Part shown: piece after piece, positions 10,745 through 23,075 of the stretch
Layout of the letters: each line of letters opens with the position of its first letter
How positions within the stretch are numbered: the stretch's first letter is position 1
NCBI GenBank assembly: GCA_947568835.1
Contig: OX387603.1
Location: forward strand, 26,994,651 to 27,058,650
DNA length: 64,000 bases
Direction: 5' to 3'
From: Protonemura montana
Taxonomy: Eukaryota; Arthropoda; Insecta; Plecoptera; Nemouridae
Notes under the pieces: generated by a model
Database searches by the model: none
What the model was told of the DNA's origin: nothing
What the model saw: the letters and a program-made list of their open reading frames with translations, nothing else
Made by a program: the position numbers and the translations under genes

Positions 10745-12935
10745 ATTTAACAGACCCTGAAAACCAACTTTGAGCGTTTCCTACGAGTTTTTATTAAGTC
10801 CTTCCCTTTATCACGCTTCAGTGTCAAAGGCATAGAAAGAGTGAACAATGAATGGTATACTAACAAGCACTACAATCATTAGCCACAAAAGTAAACGACG
10901 CATACTTAAAAACAAGGAGATTAGCTTACAATCAACCAAAAATAGTAATATTACAAGGCAATTAAGAAATTGTACTCATTGGAAATAGACAAAGCCAAAA
11001 TTACGCACGGTAACAAAAAAAAAATAAGGCTTCAAATAAAATGAAAGAAGGGTGGTCTATCATAAATAAGAACAAAAATAGGAAGTATCCAGAAGCAGAT
11101 GATAATATTAAACTCGCTGACACTAATAAGAAAAAAACAATTAGCGAAAAAACGGAAGTTGCCAGTATGTTTAACAAGTATTTTGCAAATGTTGTAATGG
11201 ACCTAGTCAAGTCCCGCCCAAATACGACTGAAGGGTTGAGCCGGGAGACAGGATTAATCACAATATATTTCTGACCCCACTACTTCCAAATGAATTTTTT
11301 TAAATAATAGAAGAAATAAGCAAAAAACGATCATCTGGCTGTGATGAAAATCCGTGCAATCTTTTAAAATACGTAGGACTAAATCTACAGGAGCCCTTGA
11401 CATACATTATCAATAGCACATTTCCTCAAGGAAGCTTCCCAAGTTCTCTAAAAGAGTAAAAAGTGATCCCGCTTTATAAATCCGGAGACAGGTCAAATGT
11501 AGCTAATTACCAACCAATTGCCCAAATTTTGGTATTCTCGAACATTTTCGAGAAAGCATTCTATGGGAGGGTGTTAAATTTTGTTGAAAATATAACATTC
11601 TAAATGACCGCCAACATGGGTTTGTACGCGGTAAATCAACCACATCGGCGCTGGTAGGATAAATCAATGAAGTTACAGAGGCACTAGAAAAAAAAATCTA
11701 CCATGAAGATATTCCCCATGAAACCTTCATGAAACCTTTTTTTATGAAATTCCTCTCCACAAACGAAACCTTCTCAGGGGTAGCTAATAATTGGGTAAAA
11801 TCCTACTTATCTGGCAGAAGACAAATTGTAAGTCTGACCAGCAAAGGTCAAAAAAATGTATCGGAAGAGACTAATCTGGAAGTAGGACTGCCTCAAGGGT
11901 CGAACATCTCTCCACTCTTATTTATATTGTTCACAAACGACCTACCAACCAAAATACAGGAAGGGAAATTAACACTGTTTGCGGACGATACAACCCACCG
12001 AGTAACCACAGATAGCAATGACCTAAGGAACTGTGCGAATGAAGCGGTAAAAGAACTAGAGCGTTGGAGTATTGACAACGGCTTATTTATCAACAGAGAA
12101 AAATCTGTTTTTATGAGGTCTTTGGCTTCCAAACAAGACCAGCAATTCTCTCCTTTAGTGAGACTCAAACGAAAATGCTTAAAAGAAGTGGAGGAAACGA
12201 AATATTTAGGAGTTACCATCGACTTTAAACTGAATTGGAAATTACACATCAAAGGGGTTTGTAATAAGCTTACTCCCAGAGCATATTTTATAAAAAGGAT
12301 GATGAATGTTGTAATCTTCAAATGAGTGAAACAAATATATTTTGCCCATTTTCAATCACTATTAATGTATGGTATATTGCGTTGGGGAGGCTCATCGCAT
12401 GCCAAACGAATATTCCATTTACAAAAGTGAACAATAAGATACTCATACATGGCAAGAGCAAGTAGTAATCCTTGCTCTTTAGTTTATATCAAGGACTCGC
12501 GCAAACCTCTCTTCATATACTTTTCAATTCTAAGTCTACCTTGCATTTATAAACATGCTTTTATTATGTATACAGTCAAAAACAGAAGTATAAACCAATA
12601 TAATGAAAAGTATCACGATCATAAAAGTGAAAAATTGGTTAAAAATTGTAAAAGAAGTTCCCCTCTAACCTTGCATTCAAAACTTTATAATGTTTTACCA
12701 AAAAACTTGACGAATATAAATCCTGACGCTCTCTCACATCGGTTGAAAGAATATTTAATAGAAAAATGTGTTTATTCGACTGACGAATTCCTACAGGATT
12801 TCATGTATAAAAAATGATTTTATTTACTAATATGGAATGTACCAACACACTTTTGAAAACACTTATGTAAATATTATGACATTACTATCATGTACATTTA
12901 ATCAATCTAATAAAAATACAATTTATTATTATTAT
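10745..12935 (+). mobile_element. Dead jockey-like LINE (ORF2 from linker to 3' tail)
   Basis: The plus strand carries a broken ORF2. In order it shows a linker-like stretch with TLKTNFERFLRVF near the start, a KEGWSIINKNKN segment at 11041, RT motifs VIPLYKSGDRSNVANYQPI (about 11463) and GLPQGSNISPLLF with the active-site LFADDTT (in the open frame 11729-12325), KYLGVTIDFKLNWKLH, and the C-terminal LYNVLPKNLTNINPDAL stretch (12449-12817). Stops and frameshifts separate these, and no endonuclease domain was found. An (ATT)n tail ends it at about 12920-12941. It lies about 125 bp upstream of exon 1 of the zinc-finger gene in divergent orientation. Confidence 0.85.
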
Positions 12936-12941
12936 TATTAT

Positions 12942-13301
12942 CTCGTAATAATTAGGCCGTAATTGATCAAGGAATATTTTAATAGGTAATTGATATATTT
13001 TAATTTTATGTTGCCAATTTCCGCTCACTGTACACGTAAATCCATATTACCATTCTTGTAATTGTAATGACAATTCTCATAGCTCCTTAAGAATTAAAAA
13101 AATTATAGAAATAATTTGTGGCAGATAGCAACGTAGTGTCATATACAGGGAGCCTAATTGCATTGAAGATAGGCTTCCATAATGGGAAAGATTTCTGAAA
13201 TTATTTCAGTCCATTTTAAGGCTCATGAAAGTGTCTTACCACTTTCTATTGGCCTGACATGCAAGACACAGAAAATTACTATGAGCATCATGGCAAAGAA
13301 G
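12942..13301. other. Intergenic, no feature seen
   Basis: AT-rich sequence with no recognised gene, RNA or repeat. Confidence 0.4.
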
Positions 13302-13475
13302 CTAGCCTGAAAAAATGTGCAACCGAACCAGGACACAAACCCAGGTCCTCCCAATTGCCGGTCGAGTGCTCTACCAACTGAGCTATCCGAGCACACATTC
13401 CAGCTTTAGTGGGGTGGGATAAAGAATCTCCTCAAGAGATCCATTTTGGTTCAGTTGCACATTTTTACAGTCTAG
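13302..13475 (-). mobile_element. tRNA-like core flanked by 28-bp inverted repeats
   Basis: Arms at 13302-13329 and 13448-13475 are inverted copies of each other at about 25 of 28 positions. Between them, on the minus strand (about 13393-13325), lies a tRNA-like sequence with a near-perfect A box (tagctcagttggtagagca) and a degenerate B box (ggtttgtgtcc in place of ggttcgantcc). The B box and uncertain acceptor pairing argue against a working tRNA gene. A tRNA-derived SINE or SINE-MITE hybrid is more likely. No target duplication was found. Confidence 0.55.
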
Positions 13476-14025
13476 TCTCCTTTCCGTCCTTTGCTTGCTG
13501 GTTTCAGCACCCTAGAGAAAATACCAGAAAAACCAAAAACCCTGCATATAGACAGCATTGAGTAAAACCAGAGTAAAACTGTGCTCAACCGCCACACAAG
13601 TGACCTCCAAATTTCAAAAACACCAACTGAAAAATCCCCAACAAAAAAATACACTCTGACATCACTCGTCGCCAGTGATGTTGGTTAGCACCAAAGACCA
13701 GTTAGCACCTTTGGTTAGCACCAAAGACTGTTTGCACTTGGCATAAGTCACTTTGCAACATTCAGAGAATTCACCCAACAGTTGGCATCAATGATTAAGA
13801 AACCATAACAAACGACCACCTGCCAAATAGCTGCTATTCTGCACAGTACAACCCGACCGAAAACGCAACAAGCCATCGAATTCAAACAACTAGATCCAAA
13901 AAAGACGTCGCTGAACATGTTTCCAGACCCATATCGACTCAAAATTACAAAAGGAATACAACAATATCAACAATAAAGCAATCGGACAAAGATTAGTCGT
14001 GCGGCGGAATACCACATTATTGTTA
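13476..14025. other. Intergenic before the palindrome
   Basis: No gene recognised. A short direct repeat 'ttggttagcaccaaagac' occurs twice near 13680-13730. Confidence 0.4.
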
Positions 14026-15731
14026 TACCATAGATAAAAGATAGGGAAGGGAGATACGTAGCCCAAGGCAGAGCAGGTGGGCTCGGGCCTTTCTTAGTGT
14101 TACAGAATAGGAAAGCGGCGCTAGTAGTAGCAAACCGCTGTAGGTACCGCGGAATTCGAAAAAACCGTAGTGCATAAGAACCGCACCACTGCGCTAGTGG
14201 TTCTTTGTACGAGCGGATACGCGCCGAGTTTAAAAGACCCCTAGTTCATGAAACCCAAGCCGCGCGCTAGAAGCACTTACCAACGCGCGTAGCGCTGAGT
14301 TTGAATCGGGGAACATTTGATTTGATTTATTAGTTACAATTTGTATTCATACAGGTGGTAACGTTTTTTTTTTAATTAAGAATATAGATATTAAAATATA
14401 AGTAATTAATATTAATTATAATGATAACTTTATTAATGATGATAAAAATAATAATTGATAACAATATAAATATTCACGATAAAATAATCTTAGGAACTAT
14501 GAACTTCTCTCAATTTCTCCGCTCGAGTAATAGACAACAGGCAAGGTGATGATTTGTTCACTTTAGCGACTCGGTTGCTGTATCTGACATCTGTGCACTT
14601 GCTTGCCCGCTCTAAATGCTTACATTTTTTGATGTTCGGAATAACACTCGTTTTTCAATGACGTACAGCCTGAAATAATTTCCCACGACCGTAATATGCG
14701 GTCATGGCTGTCAAAATGTTCATATCAGAGACTAAACCCGGTGCTGACTGCTGATACTGCAAGAAAGTCCACAAATGTAGCTTTTTGATTTATAATTATG
14801 GCACTGGCTTATCTTAAATTATCAGCAAGTCGATTAAGAATTAATTTGTTGCGCCATTTCAAACACCGCGGAACTTTTGCTCCAACATCGACAACTATTG
14901 ACTTTGCTGCTTACGACCACTCACGGTTAATTTGCTTAACTTATACAATGTAAGAGTGTGAATAGCTAGTTTGGAACGAAGATTAAAACAGGTGTATGCA
15001 AAAATATGGGAAACACGTGGTCGCGGGTGCAAACTTGATCGCTATCGATCGACGGCCATTTGAAATGAAAGGTCGAAATTGTTGTTGTACCCAAAGAATA
15101 CGTTAAAAAGGAAAACGTCAGATTTTCCATGGCAACTATTGACGCGGACACGTCAAGTTGCTCATGTTTAAATCTGAATATTCCCAACTGCAGTCATTAA
15201 AGACGGCATCGTTTTCATCTATAGCACTGAATTACTAGCTGTGCAAATAAATCACGCGATGATAGCAGCCCAAGGATGGCCGTGGCCGGGTGGATAGGTA
15301 CGGTACGCACGGAAAGATAAATCATCCAGGGTGATTCCACCACATTTTCAACTACTGCTGAAATTGTAAAAAGTCAAGATTGCACTTGATGGCGGTAATT
15401 CACTTTGTAAGTAACAATGACGATCGACAGCCCGGGTAGTGGAAAAGAATATACCTATGCCGGCTAGCCAAGTTATTTGATAATTGTCGGAATCGAGCTT
15501 CTGACATTTTGAGGAATTGCATTTTGGTATTTTTAACGCCGACACAGCTCTCCAAGCAACGTCAGGTACATCGCCAGTTTTGACGCGGATATGACAAGTT
15601 TTGCAGATAAAGGTCTGAATTTTGCCGACTGTAGTAAACGATGCTATTGTTGTGGCAAAAACCACCCGGCGGCAGCTCGTCTGGGATGGTCGCGGCCCGA
15701 CGAGCAGGTACGCAGGGGAAGGGTCGCAAAA

Positions 15732-16523
15732 ACTCAGGGATATTTCTCTACAATATCAACAGCTACTGATATTTTACGAAGACGAGAGTTGGGCGATACA
15801 AATTTCAGCTCGCATGGGTTTTTCTCGGCTGCTTGAATTGTTAGTCATTTAAATAATACTCATTTCGGTTCGCTGCTCGGGCCGGCAAATTTAATTTCAC
15901 AGAGCATCGAATTTGAAGTGTTTTAGTTGAACAATTAGACGTTTGGAAGACCACGGATGATACTTAATTAAAATTACACCCAGGCCTTTTTTGAGGTCAG
16001 AAATGATGAGGCTGGCAAACACATACATATTTGCATAAACTTGAAAGGAACTCAGTTAATTATATTTAATTCCACTTAGTAGTTTGGAAAGATTTGATCA
16101 ACTGTAGTTGACTTTTGTAGGCTAAAACTTGATGAAGGGAAAGACGACGATAAAGAGGGATCTCGGCCGGAGCTTGTGGGTCCAGCAGATAACAAGTTAT
16201 TTGACAGGGATTTGCATAGTTTTTTTTTGCTGCGAAATTGAAGACGAGAGAAAGGTGGGATATTCAGGGATACTCAGGGATATTTCTCTACAATATCAAC
16301 AGCTACTGATATTTTACGAAGACGAGAGTTGGGCGATACAAATTTCAGCTCGCATGGGTTTTTCTCGGCTGCTTGAATTGTTAGTCATTTAAATAATACT
16401 CATTTCGGTTCGCTGCTCGGGCCGGCAAATTTAATTTCACAGAGCATCGAATTTGAAGTGTTTTAGTTGAACAATTAGACGTTTGGAAGACCACGGATGA
16501 TACTTAATTAAAATGACACCCAG
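15732..16523 (+). repeat. 252-bp direct repeat pair inside the palindrome arm
   Basis: Segments 15732-15983 and 16272-16523 are direct copies, 540 bp apart, with a single mismatch noted (15975 versus 16515). Both are mirrored in the right arm at 20426-20677 and 19886-20137. The duplication therefore predates formation of the palindrome. Confidence 0.9.
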
Positions 16524-16880
16524 TCAACCAAACGAGCAAAATGACCTGTTCTATCGACTACAGCAACTACTACAGTTCTAGGCCAGGTCAGGGCCGCTAA
16601 CAAGAGAACGCATGGTAATCATTAATAAAAAGCAACACCCCTCACCACTGCCTGCAATAGCTGTGGACGCCCTTGATAAAATGGAAGCCTGCCCGCAGGC
16701 GTCAACCCGTCAAAGCTAAATAAAACAATAATTAACAATATTAAAACTTTCTATAACAGTTAATAGAATATTACCTCATCATGTAATACAATATACAAAT
16801 TATTAGTGGACAATTTTCAACAGATCATTTTCTCGTACCCAATTTGAGATTTCATTAGTTGGCAATTTATTTGTGTATGT

Positions 16881-17166
16881 TAAGGCTTTGGGGTGGGCAA
16901 CACTAGAAAGAAGGAGGGCACTTAGCAAAATAAGGAACCTACATAAGTCAATGGTAGGGTATGCTGGCTGGCAGGAGATTGGGCAGCAGCTGATCAGGGC
17001 TACACGCACTGGAAGGAAGGACCACTGTTTTAAGCTACAGGAGAATGGATATAAGACCAACATCGGAAAGTTTGCGTTTATTCCGACAGCAGCCAAACAG
17101 TGGAACGACCTACCAGAGAGGGTGGTAAGCCCGTGGCCAGATACAGCCAAACTCCTGAAAGCCAGA
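16881..17166 (+). mobile_element. CR1/L2-like ORF2 fragment present in only one palindrome arm
   Basis: In the left arm 286 bp replace the 3 bp found at the matching site in the right arm. The segment encodes GWATLERRRALSKIRNLHKS and later GKFAFIPTAAKQWNDLPER, the C-terminal region of CR1/L2-type ORF2, and ends without a 3' UTR, poly-A or microsatellite tail. No target site duplication is visible. It is either a filler insertion during break repair in the left arm or a deletion from the right arm. Confidence 0.8.
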
Positions 17167-17320
17167 CTTCTCTTGTATCGTTTTGTATCGACTTACTTAT
17201 TCTTGCTCTTTATCGACTTGCTAATAATTTAACATAAACATAGCAACATAGTACCGTGCAAGTTATTTGAAACGCAATGAGACATCTTGCTTGCACCGAC
17301 AGCGAGTCCGGGCGAGTCGC

Positions 17321-19371
17321 TCGGCGAAGACGAGAGAAAGGTGGGCAGAAAACATTCGCTAATTTAGATGATGCCAGTCACATTTCATGACATTATTAGG
17401 TGTGCGCGGTTCGTTAATCGAACGAGCGTTAATTTTTTGAGGAACATATATCCCTCGGGATTGCGCGACATCATCGTGTTTGTCAGCAGAAATATTGGTC
17501 ACAAAAAAATACTCAGGCTGCGCAGCGCAAGAAATGTAACTAAGTTTATGTAAATGCTGCGGAATATACATGCTCGCATTTCAAATCTAAATTTATTGCT
17601 GAAAAACTATTTCCAATATCTCTCGAGTGCAGAAAACTTCGAACGATTTTAGAACAACATGCAGTTGTAATCGTGAAGTTTGTCGCTGCTGCAGTAACTG
17701 CCACAACATCTTCAATCATGTTGAAGATAGAAAGCGAAGATGATTTATAAACCAAACCAATGAAAACCAATCGCAAGCTGAAAGCTGTGAAAATTATATT
17801 ATAAGCAACAAACACCGTTTTGAGGAAGACAATAATTTTTACATTTTAAAGACTTGTTTGTTTTATCTTCAATCCCGTGTGCAATACCATCTTGGGTCAA
17901 AATACAGCGTTTAGGTGGCTGACTTATTATGTTGTGTGAGTTTAATTTAGGCTCTGGTTTAGGTAGTAATTGTCGATTTTGAAAATACAATGTTTTTATT
18001 CGAGAAGTTATTGCCATCAAAGAATGATACTACTTTTTTTGCATTAGAATACAAATTCTATTAAATCTTTTACTTTCCCCTCTCCTCGTGAAAAGGAAAA
18101 CAAAAATTTGAAAACAGTAGCATTCAAGACGTGAAGCAATAGGCGCCCTACCACTCATATTTTGGAAGGAAATATTTTCATATTTTTTCATAATTGGAAG
18201 GAAATTAAAGTGTCACTCTTACAGTAGACACGGAATTAGTTAGTATGAAAACAGATGTAGATGTTTCAGGTAAGAAATCTAACTTATACTGCCCTGCTCA
18301 CGACATCGCAAATGTTTTTAAGAAGATGTTTCATCCCTTATTTATTGTTCATAATCTCTAACTAATTTCGTGTACGGTAAGTTAATAACAAATAAACAAG
18401 CGACGATTTTTGTCTTAAATTGAAAATCGAAAAAGCCTTATTATTAGGTGATGTTTAGGGGTGTACAATGGTATGGTCTAATGTGAATTTTGCTATAAAC
18501 TCCCTAATAAATCTGGATTGGCTGAAATTCAACAGAATATTGGATTATTTTAATGAAATTTTGATTTTCGTAAATTATTGAGGATATTCCATGGGAGAAT
18601 TTTCGGTAAATCATCACACGGTGGCCTCACAAGGTTCTTAACGAGTTGTAGCAAACTTCTGATTTAGGCCTCTACCCTCCTCGCCCATTATGGCGTTCAT
18701 ACGGAATGTGACAATCAACATGAGAGCAAATCTATTTGCATGGCTTAATTCCCACGTGTTAGGTTGCTGAGTCACTAATAAAATACTCAAACAATTATTC
18801 TGCGGGAAATTTGTGGGAAATTCGGAAAAACAAACTTCGCGTCGTCGCCTTCGGTTTTTGAAGAAGTTAAAGATTGAGTGATTCGTAATTTTTTTTACAT
18901 CTACAATACTTATCTTGAGGGAATAACACGTTTTCAGAAATCTTACTTATCTAATTCCAAATATAATGATTGTTTTTAATCATGCTAAAAGGAGTATAAA
19001 ACTTCCGCCCGTGATCAACGCCGAAATCTCACCAGTCAATACAATTTAGTGAGCGATAATATGTCATTAGATACCCTAAAACATGAAGATTCTAGAAATG
19101 TTAGTCTTATCTCGATCAATTAGTTTCAATGAAACCGAGGTCCGTGTACGTCGGTGCGCGGCGCCCAATTCTGTACGGTAGCTACCGACAGCGAGTCCGG
19201 GCGAGTCGCTCTGACTCGGGGAGACCCATAGGGAAATTGGAAATAGGGATCATGGAAATTGAACCCAAAATATATTTATTTGAAACGCAATGAGACAACT
19301 TGCACGGTCATTGCGTTTAAAATGTCCACGATCTCTATTTCCAATCTCCCTACGGGTCTCCCCGAGTCAGA
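17321..19371. other. Spacer (loop) of the giant inverted repeat
   Basis: About 2.05 kb of unique sequence separates the arms. No protein or RNA gene is recognised. The first bases (17326-17345) repeat a 20-bp stretch that also occurs inside the left arm at 16240-16259. The last 190 bp hold a separate smaller inverted repeat. A TATA-like 'ggagtataaaact' near 18990 is the only promoter-like string noticed and is not convincing alone. Confidence 0.6.
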
Positions 19372-19397
19372 GCGACTCGCCCGGACTCGCTGTCGGT
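19184..19397. repeat. Small inverted repeat at the inner edge of the right arm
   Basis: About 73 bp at 19185-19258 (accgacagcgagtccgggcg onward) are inverted at about 19324-19397, with a loop of about 65 bp. The right half overlaps the innermost 26 bp of the large right arm. The loop itself repeats 'gaaacgcaatgagaca', which is also found in both large arms, so this edge was rearranged more than once. Confidence 0.85.
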
Positions 19398-22394
19398 GCA
19401 AGCAAGATGTCTCATTGCGTTTCAAATAACTTGCACGGTACTATGTTGCTATGTTTATGTTAAATTATTAGCAAGTCGATAAAGAGCAAGAATAAGTAAG
19501 TCGATACAAAACGATACAAGAGAAGTATACATACACAAATAAATTGCCAACTAATGAAATCTCAAATTGGGTACGAGAAAATGATCTGTTGAAAATTGTC
19601 CACTAATAATTTGTATATTGTATTACATGATGAGGTAATATTCTATTAACTGTTATAGAAAGTTTTAATATTGTTAATTATTGTTTTATTTAGCTTTGAC
19701 GGGTTGACGCCTGCGGGCAGGCTTCCATTTTATCAAGGGCGTCCACAGCTATTGCAGGCAGTGGTGAGGGGTGTTGCTTTTTATTAATGATTACCATGCG
19801 TTCTCTTGTTAGCGGCCCTGACCTGGCCTAGAACTGTAGTAGTTGCTGTAGTCGATAGAACAGGTCATTTTGCTCGTTTGGTTGACTGGGTGTCATTTTA
19901 ATTAAGTATCATCCGTGGTCTTCCAAACGTCTAATTGTTCAACTAAAACACTTCAAATTCGATGCTCTGTGAAATTAAATTTGCCGGCCCGAGCAGCGAA
20001 CCGAAATGAGTATTATTTAAATGACTAACAATTCAAGCAGCCGAGAAAAACCCATGCGAGCTGAAATTTGTATCGCCCAACTCTCGTCTTCGTAAAATAT
20101 CAGTAGCTGTTGATATTGTAGAGAAATATCCCTGAGTATCCCTGAATATCCCACCTTTCTCTCGTCTTCAATTTCGCAGCAAAAAAAAACTATGCAAATC
20201 CCTGTCAAATAACTTGTTATCTGCTGGACCCACAAGCTCCGGCCGAGATCCCTCTTTATCGTCGTCTTTCCCTTCATCAAGTTTTAGCCTACAAAAGTCA
20301 ACTACAGTTGATCAAATCTTTCCAAACTACTAAGTGGAATTAAATATAATTAACTGAGTTCCTTTCAAGTTTATGCAAATATGTATGTGTTTGCCAGCCT
20401 CATCATTTCTGACCTCAAAAAAGGCCTGGGTGTAATTTTAATTAAGTATCATCCGTGGTCTTCCAAACGTCTAATTGTTCAACTAAAACACTTCAAATTC
20501 GATGCTCTGTGAAATTAAATTTGCCGGCCCGAGCAGCGAACCGAAATGAGTATTATTTAAATGACTAACAATTCAAGCAGCCGAGAAAAACCCATGCGAG
20601 CTGAAATTTGTATCGCCCAACTCTCGTCTTCGTAAAATATCAGTAGCTGTTGATATTGTAGAGAAATATCCCTGAGTTTTTGCGACCCTTCCCCTGCGTA
20701 CCTGCTCGTCGGGCCGCGACCATCCCAGACGAGCTGCCGCCGGGTGGTTTTTGCCACAACAATAGCATCGTTTACTACAGTCGGCAAAATTCAGACCTTT
20801 ATCTGCAAAACTTGTCATATCCGCGTCAAAACTGGCGATGTACCTGACGTTGCTTGGAGAGCTGTGTCGGCGTTAAAAATACCAAAATGCAATTCCTCAA
20901 AATGTCAGAAGCTCGATTCCGACAATTATCAAATAACTTGGCTAGCCGGCATAGGTATATTCTTTTCCACTACCCGGGCTGTCGATCGTCATTGTTACTT
21001 ACAAAGTGAATTACCGCCATCAAGTGCAATCTTGACTTTTTACAATTTCAGCAGTAGTTGAAAATGTGGTGGAATCACCCTGGATGATTTATCTTTCCGT
21101 GCGTACCGTACCTATCCACCCGGCCACGGCCATCCTTGGGCTGCTATCATCGCGTGATTTATTTGCACAGCTAGTAATTCAGTGCTATAGATGAAAACGA
21201 TGCCGTCTTTAATGACTGCAGTTGGGAATATTCAGATTTAAACATGAGCAACTTGACGTGTCCGCGTCAATAGTTGCCATGGAAAATCTGACGTTTTCCT
21301 TTTTAACGTATTCTTTGGGTACAACAACAATTTCGACCTTTCATTTCAAATGGCCGTCGATCGATAGCGATCAAGTTTGCACCCGCGACCACGTGTTTCC
21401 CATATTTTTGCATACACCTGTTTTAATCTTCGTTCCAAACTAGCTATTCACACTCTTACATTGTATAAGTTAAGCAAATTAACCGTGAGTGGTCGTAAGC
21501 AGCAAAGTCAATAGTTGTCGATGTTGGAGCAAAAGTTCCGCGGTGTTTGAAATGGCGCAACAAATTAATTCTTAATCGACTTGCTGATAATTTAAGATAA
21601 GCCAGTGCCATAATTATAAATCAAAAAGCTACATTTGTGGACTTTCTTGCAGTATCAGCAGTCAGCACCGGGTTTAGTCTCTGATATGAACATTTTGACA
21701 GCCATGACCGCATATTACGGTCGTGGGAAATTATTTCAGGCTGTACGTCATTGAAAAACGAGTGTTATTCCGAACATCAAAAAATGTAAGCATTTAGAGC
21801 GGGCAAGCAAGTGCACAGATGTCAGATACAGCAACCGAGTCGCTAAAGTGAACAAATCATCACCTTGCCTGTTGTCTATTACTAGAGCGGAGAAATTGAG
21901 AGAAGTTCATAGTTCCTAAGATTATTTTATCGTGAATATTTATATTGTTATCAATTATTATTTTTATCATCATTAATAAAGTTATCATTATAATTAATAT
22001 TAATTACTTATATTTTAATATCTATATTCTTAATTAAAAAAAAAAACGTTACCACCTGTATGAATACAAATTGTAACTAATAAATCAAATCAAATGTTCC
22101 CCGATTCAAACTCAGCGCTACGCGCGTTGGTAAGTGCTTCTAGCGCGCGGCTTGGGTTTCATGAACTAGGGGTCTTTTAAACTCGGCGCGTATCCGCTCG
22201 TACAAAGAACCACTAGCGCAGTGGTGCGGTTCTTATGCACTACGGTTTTTTCGAATTCCGCGGTACCTACAGCGGTTTGCTACTACTAGCGCCGCTTTCC
22301 TATTCCGTAACACCGATGAGTACTAAGAAAGTCCTGAGCCCACCTGCTCTGCCTTGGGCTACGTATCTCCCTTCCCTATCTTTTATCTCTGGTT
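19372..22394 (-). repeat. Right arm of giant inverted repeat
   Basis: Reverse complement of the left arm (14026-17320) at near identity. It lacks the 286-bp retroelement fragment and carries 11 extra bases near 22305-22320. The mirrored open frames (for example 105 residues at 20744-21061 and 73 residues at 21222-21443) have no recognised homology. They are conserved only because the arms are identical. Confidence 0.95.
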
Positions 22395-22780
22395 ATACAT
22401 ACCATTTTGACCTCTTCTGCAGGGAAATCCATTTCTAATATTTATTTCTTAACTGACATGCTCAATTTAATCAAAGAATTTGACTATATGCTTGGACATT
22501 ATGCTCCAGTCAAGCCGAATCTAGCTTTGCCACTTCCACTACGAGTTTGATTAGAGAGCACATGTTTGTCCACACTTTTGAGTTGTACCATAGAATAATG
22601 ATTAGGTAACCTAATTGTAGATTCTATGGTTGCTCCAGTCTGACGCGACGTCGACATAGATTTCAAGGAAATTCGTGCTCCAATCTATAACCCTAGCTTC
22701 TACCGTAGAAAAAGATTATGTTTCTAACCCCTACAACCAACTATGCTACCACCAGATAGGTTCGGGTGACCGTTTATACT
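22395..22780. other. Intergenic, no feature seen
   Basis: Sequence between the palindrome and the 367-bp repeat; nothing recognised. Confidence 0.4.
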
Positions 22781-23075
22781 GCCCCTGTTTATTCAGCCCT
22801 CAGGTAGTCGTCCCCTGTTTTCTCTGCCCGAGTTTTGTTCGTCGGCTGTGGTCGGCTGTATTTTCAGCCCGAGTTTTACCTGCCCGTGTATAATCGGCCT
22901 CCGGTCAGCCTGCGAACTATCGGCCCACAACGGAAACACGCGTTCCGGACTCAATCGGTAAGTCGGCGATCTTGAAGGTGTTTAAGTTCGTCGACTTGCC
23001 GAGTGAGGTCGGCACACGTATTTTGTACCTTGCTATCATCACCATAAACTACGTAGCTGCGTTTTATATAATTAA

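Larger units (their letters stand above)
14026..17320 (+). repeat. Left arm of giant inverted repeat
   Basis: This arm is the reverse complement of 19372-22394. Paired positions sum to 36,409 through most of the arm (for example 14966 with 21443, 15348 with 21061, 16129 with 20280). Inside the insertion at 16881-17166 the register shifts by 283. Differences seen by eye are few: that insertion, an 11-bp indel near the outer end, one or two substitutions and homopolymer length. The arm holds short mirrored open frames but no recognised protein apart from the retroelement insert. The outer boundary is near 'ccatagataaaag' and the inner boundary at 'gcgagtcgc'. Confidence 0.95.

Noticed and set aside
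13325-13393. Functional tRNA gene
   Set aside because: The A box is good but the B box is degenerate and the acceptor stem could not be paired convincingly; it lies inside inverted repeats.
20744-21443. Mirrored 105- and 73-residue frames in both palindrome arms
   Set aside because: Identical only because the arms are identical; no recognisable domain.
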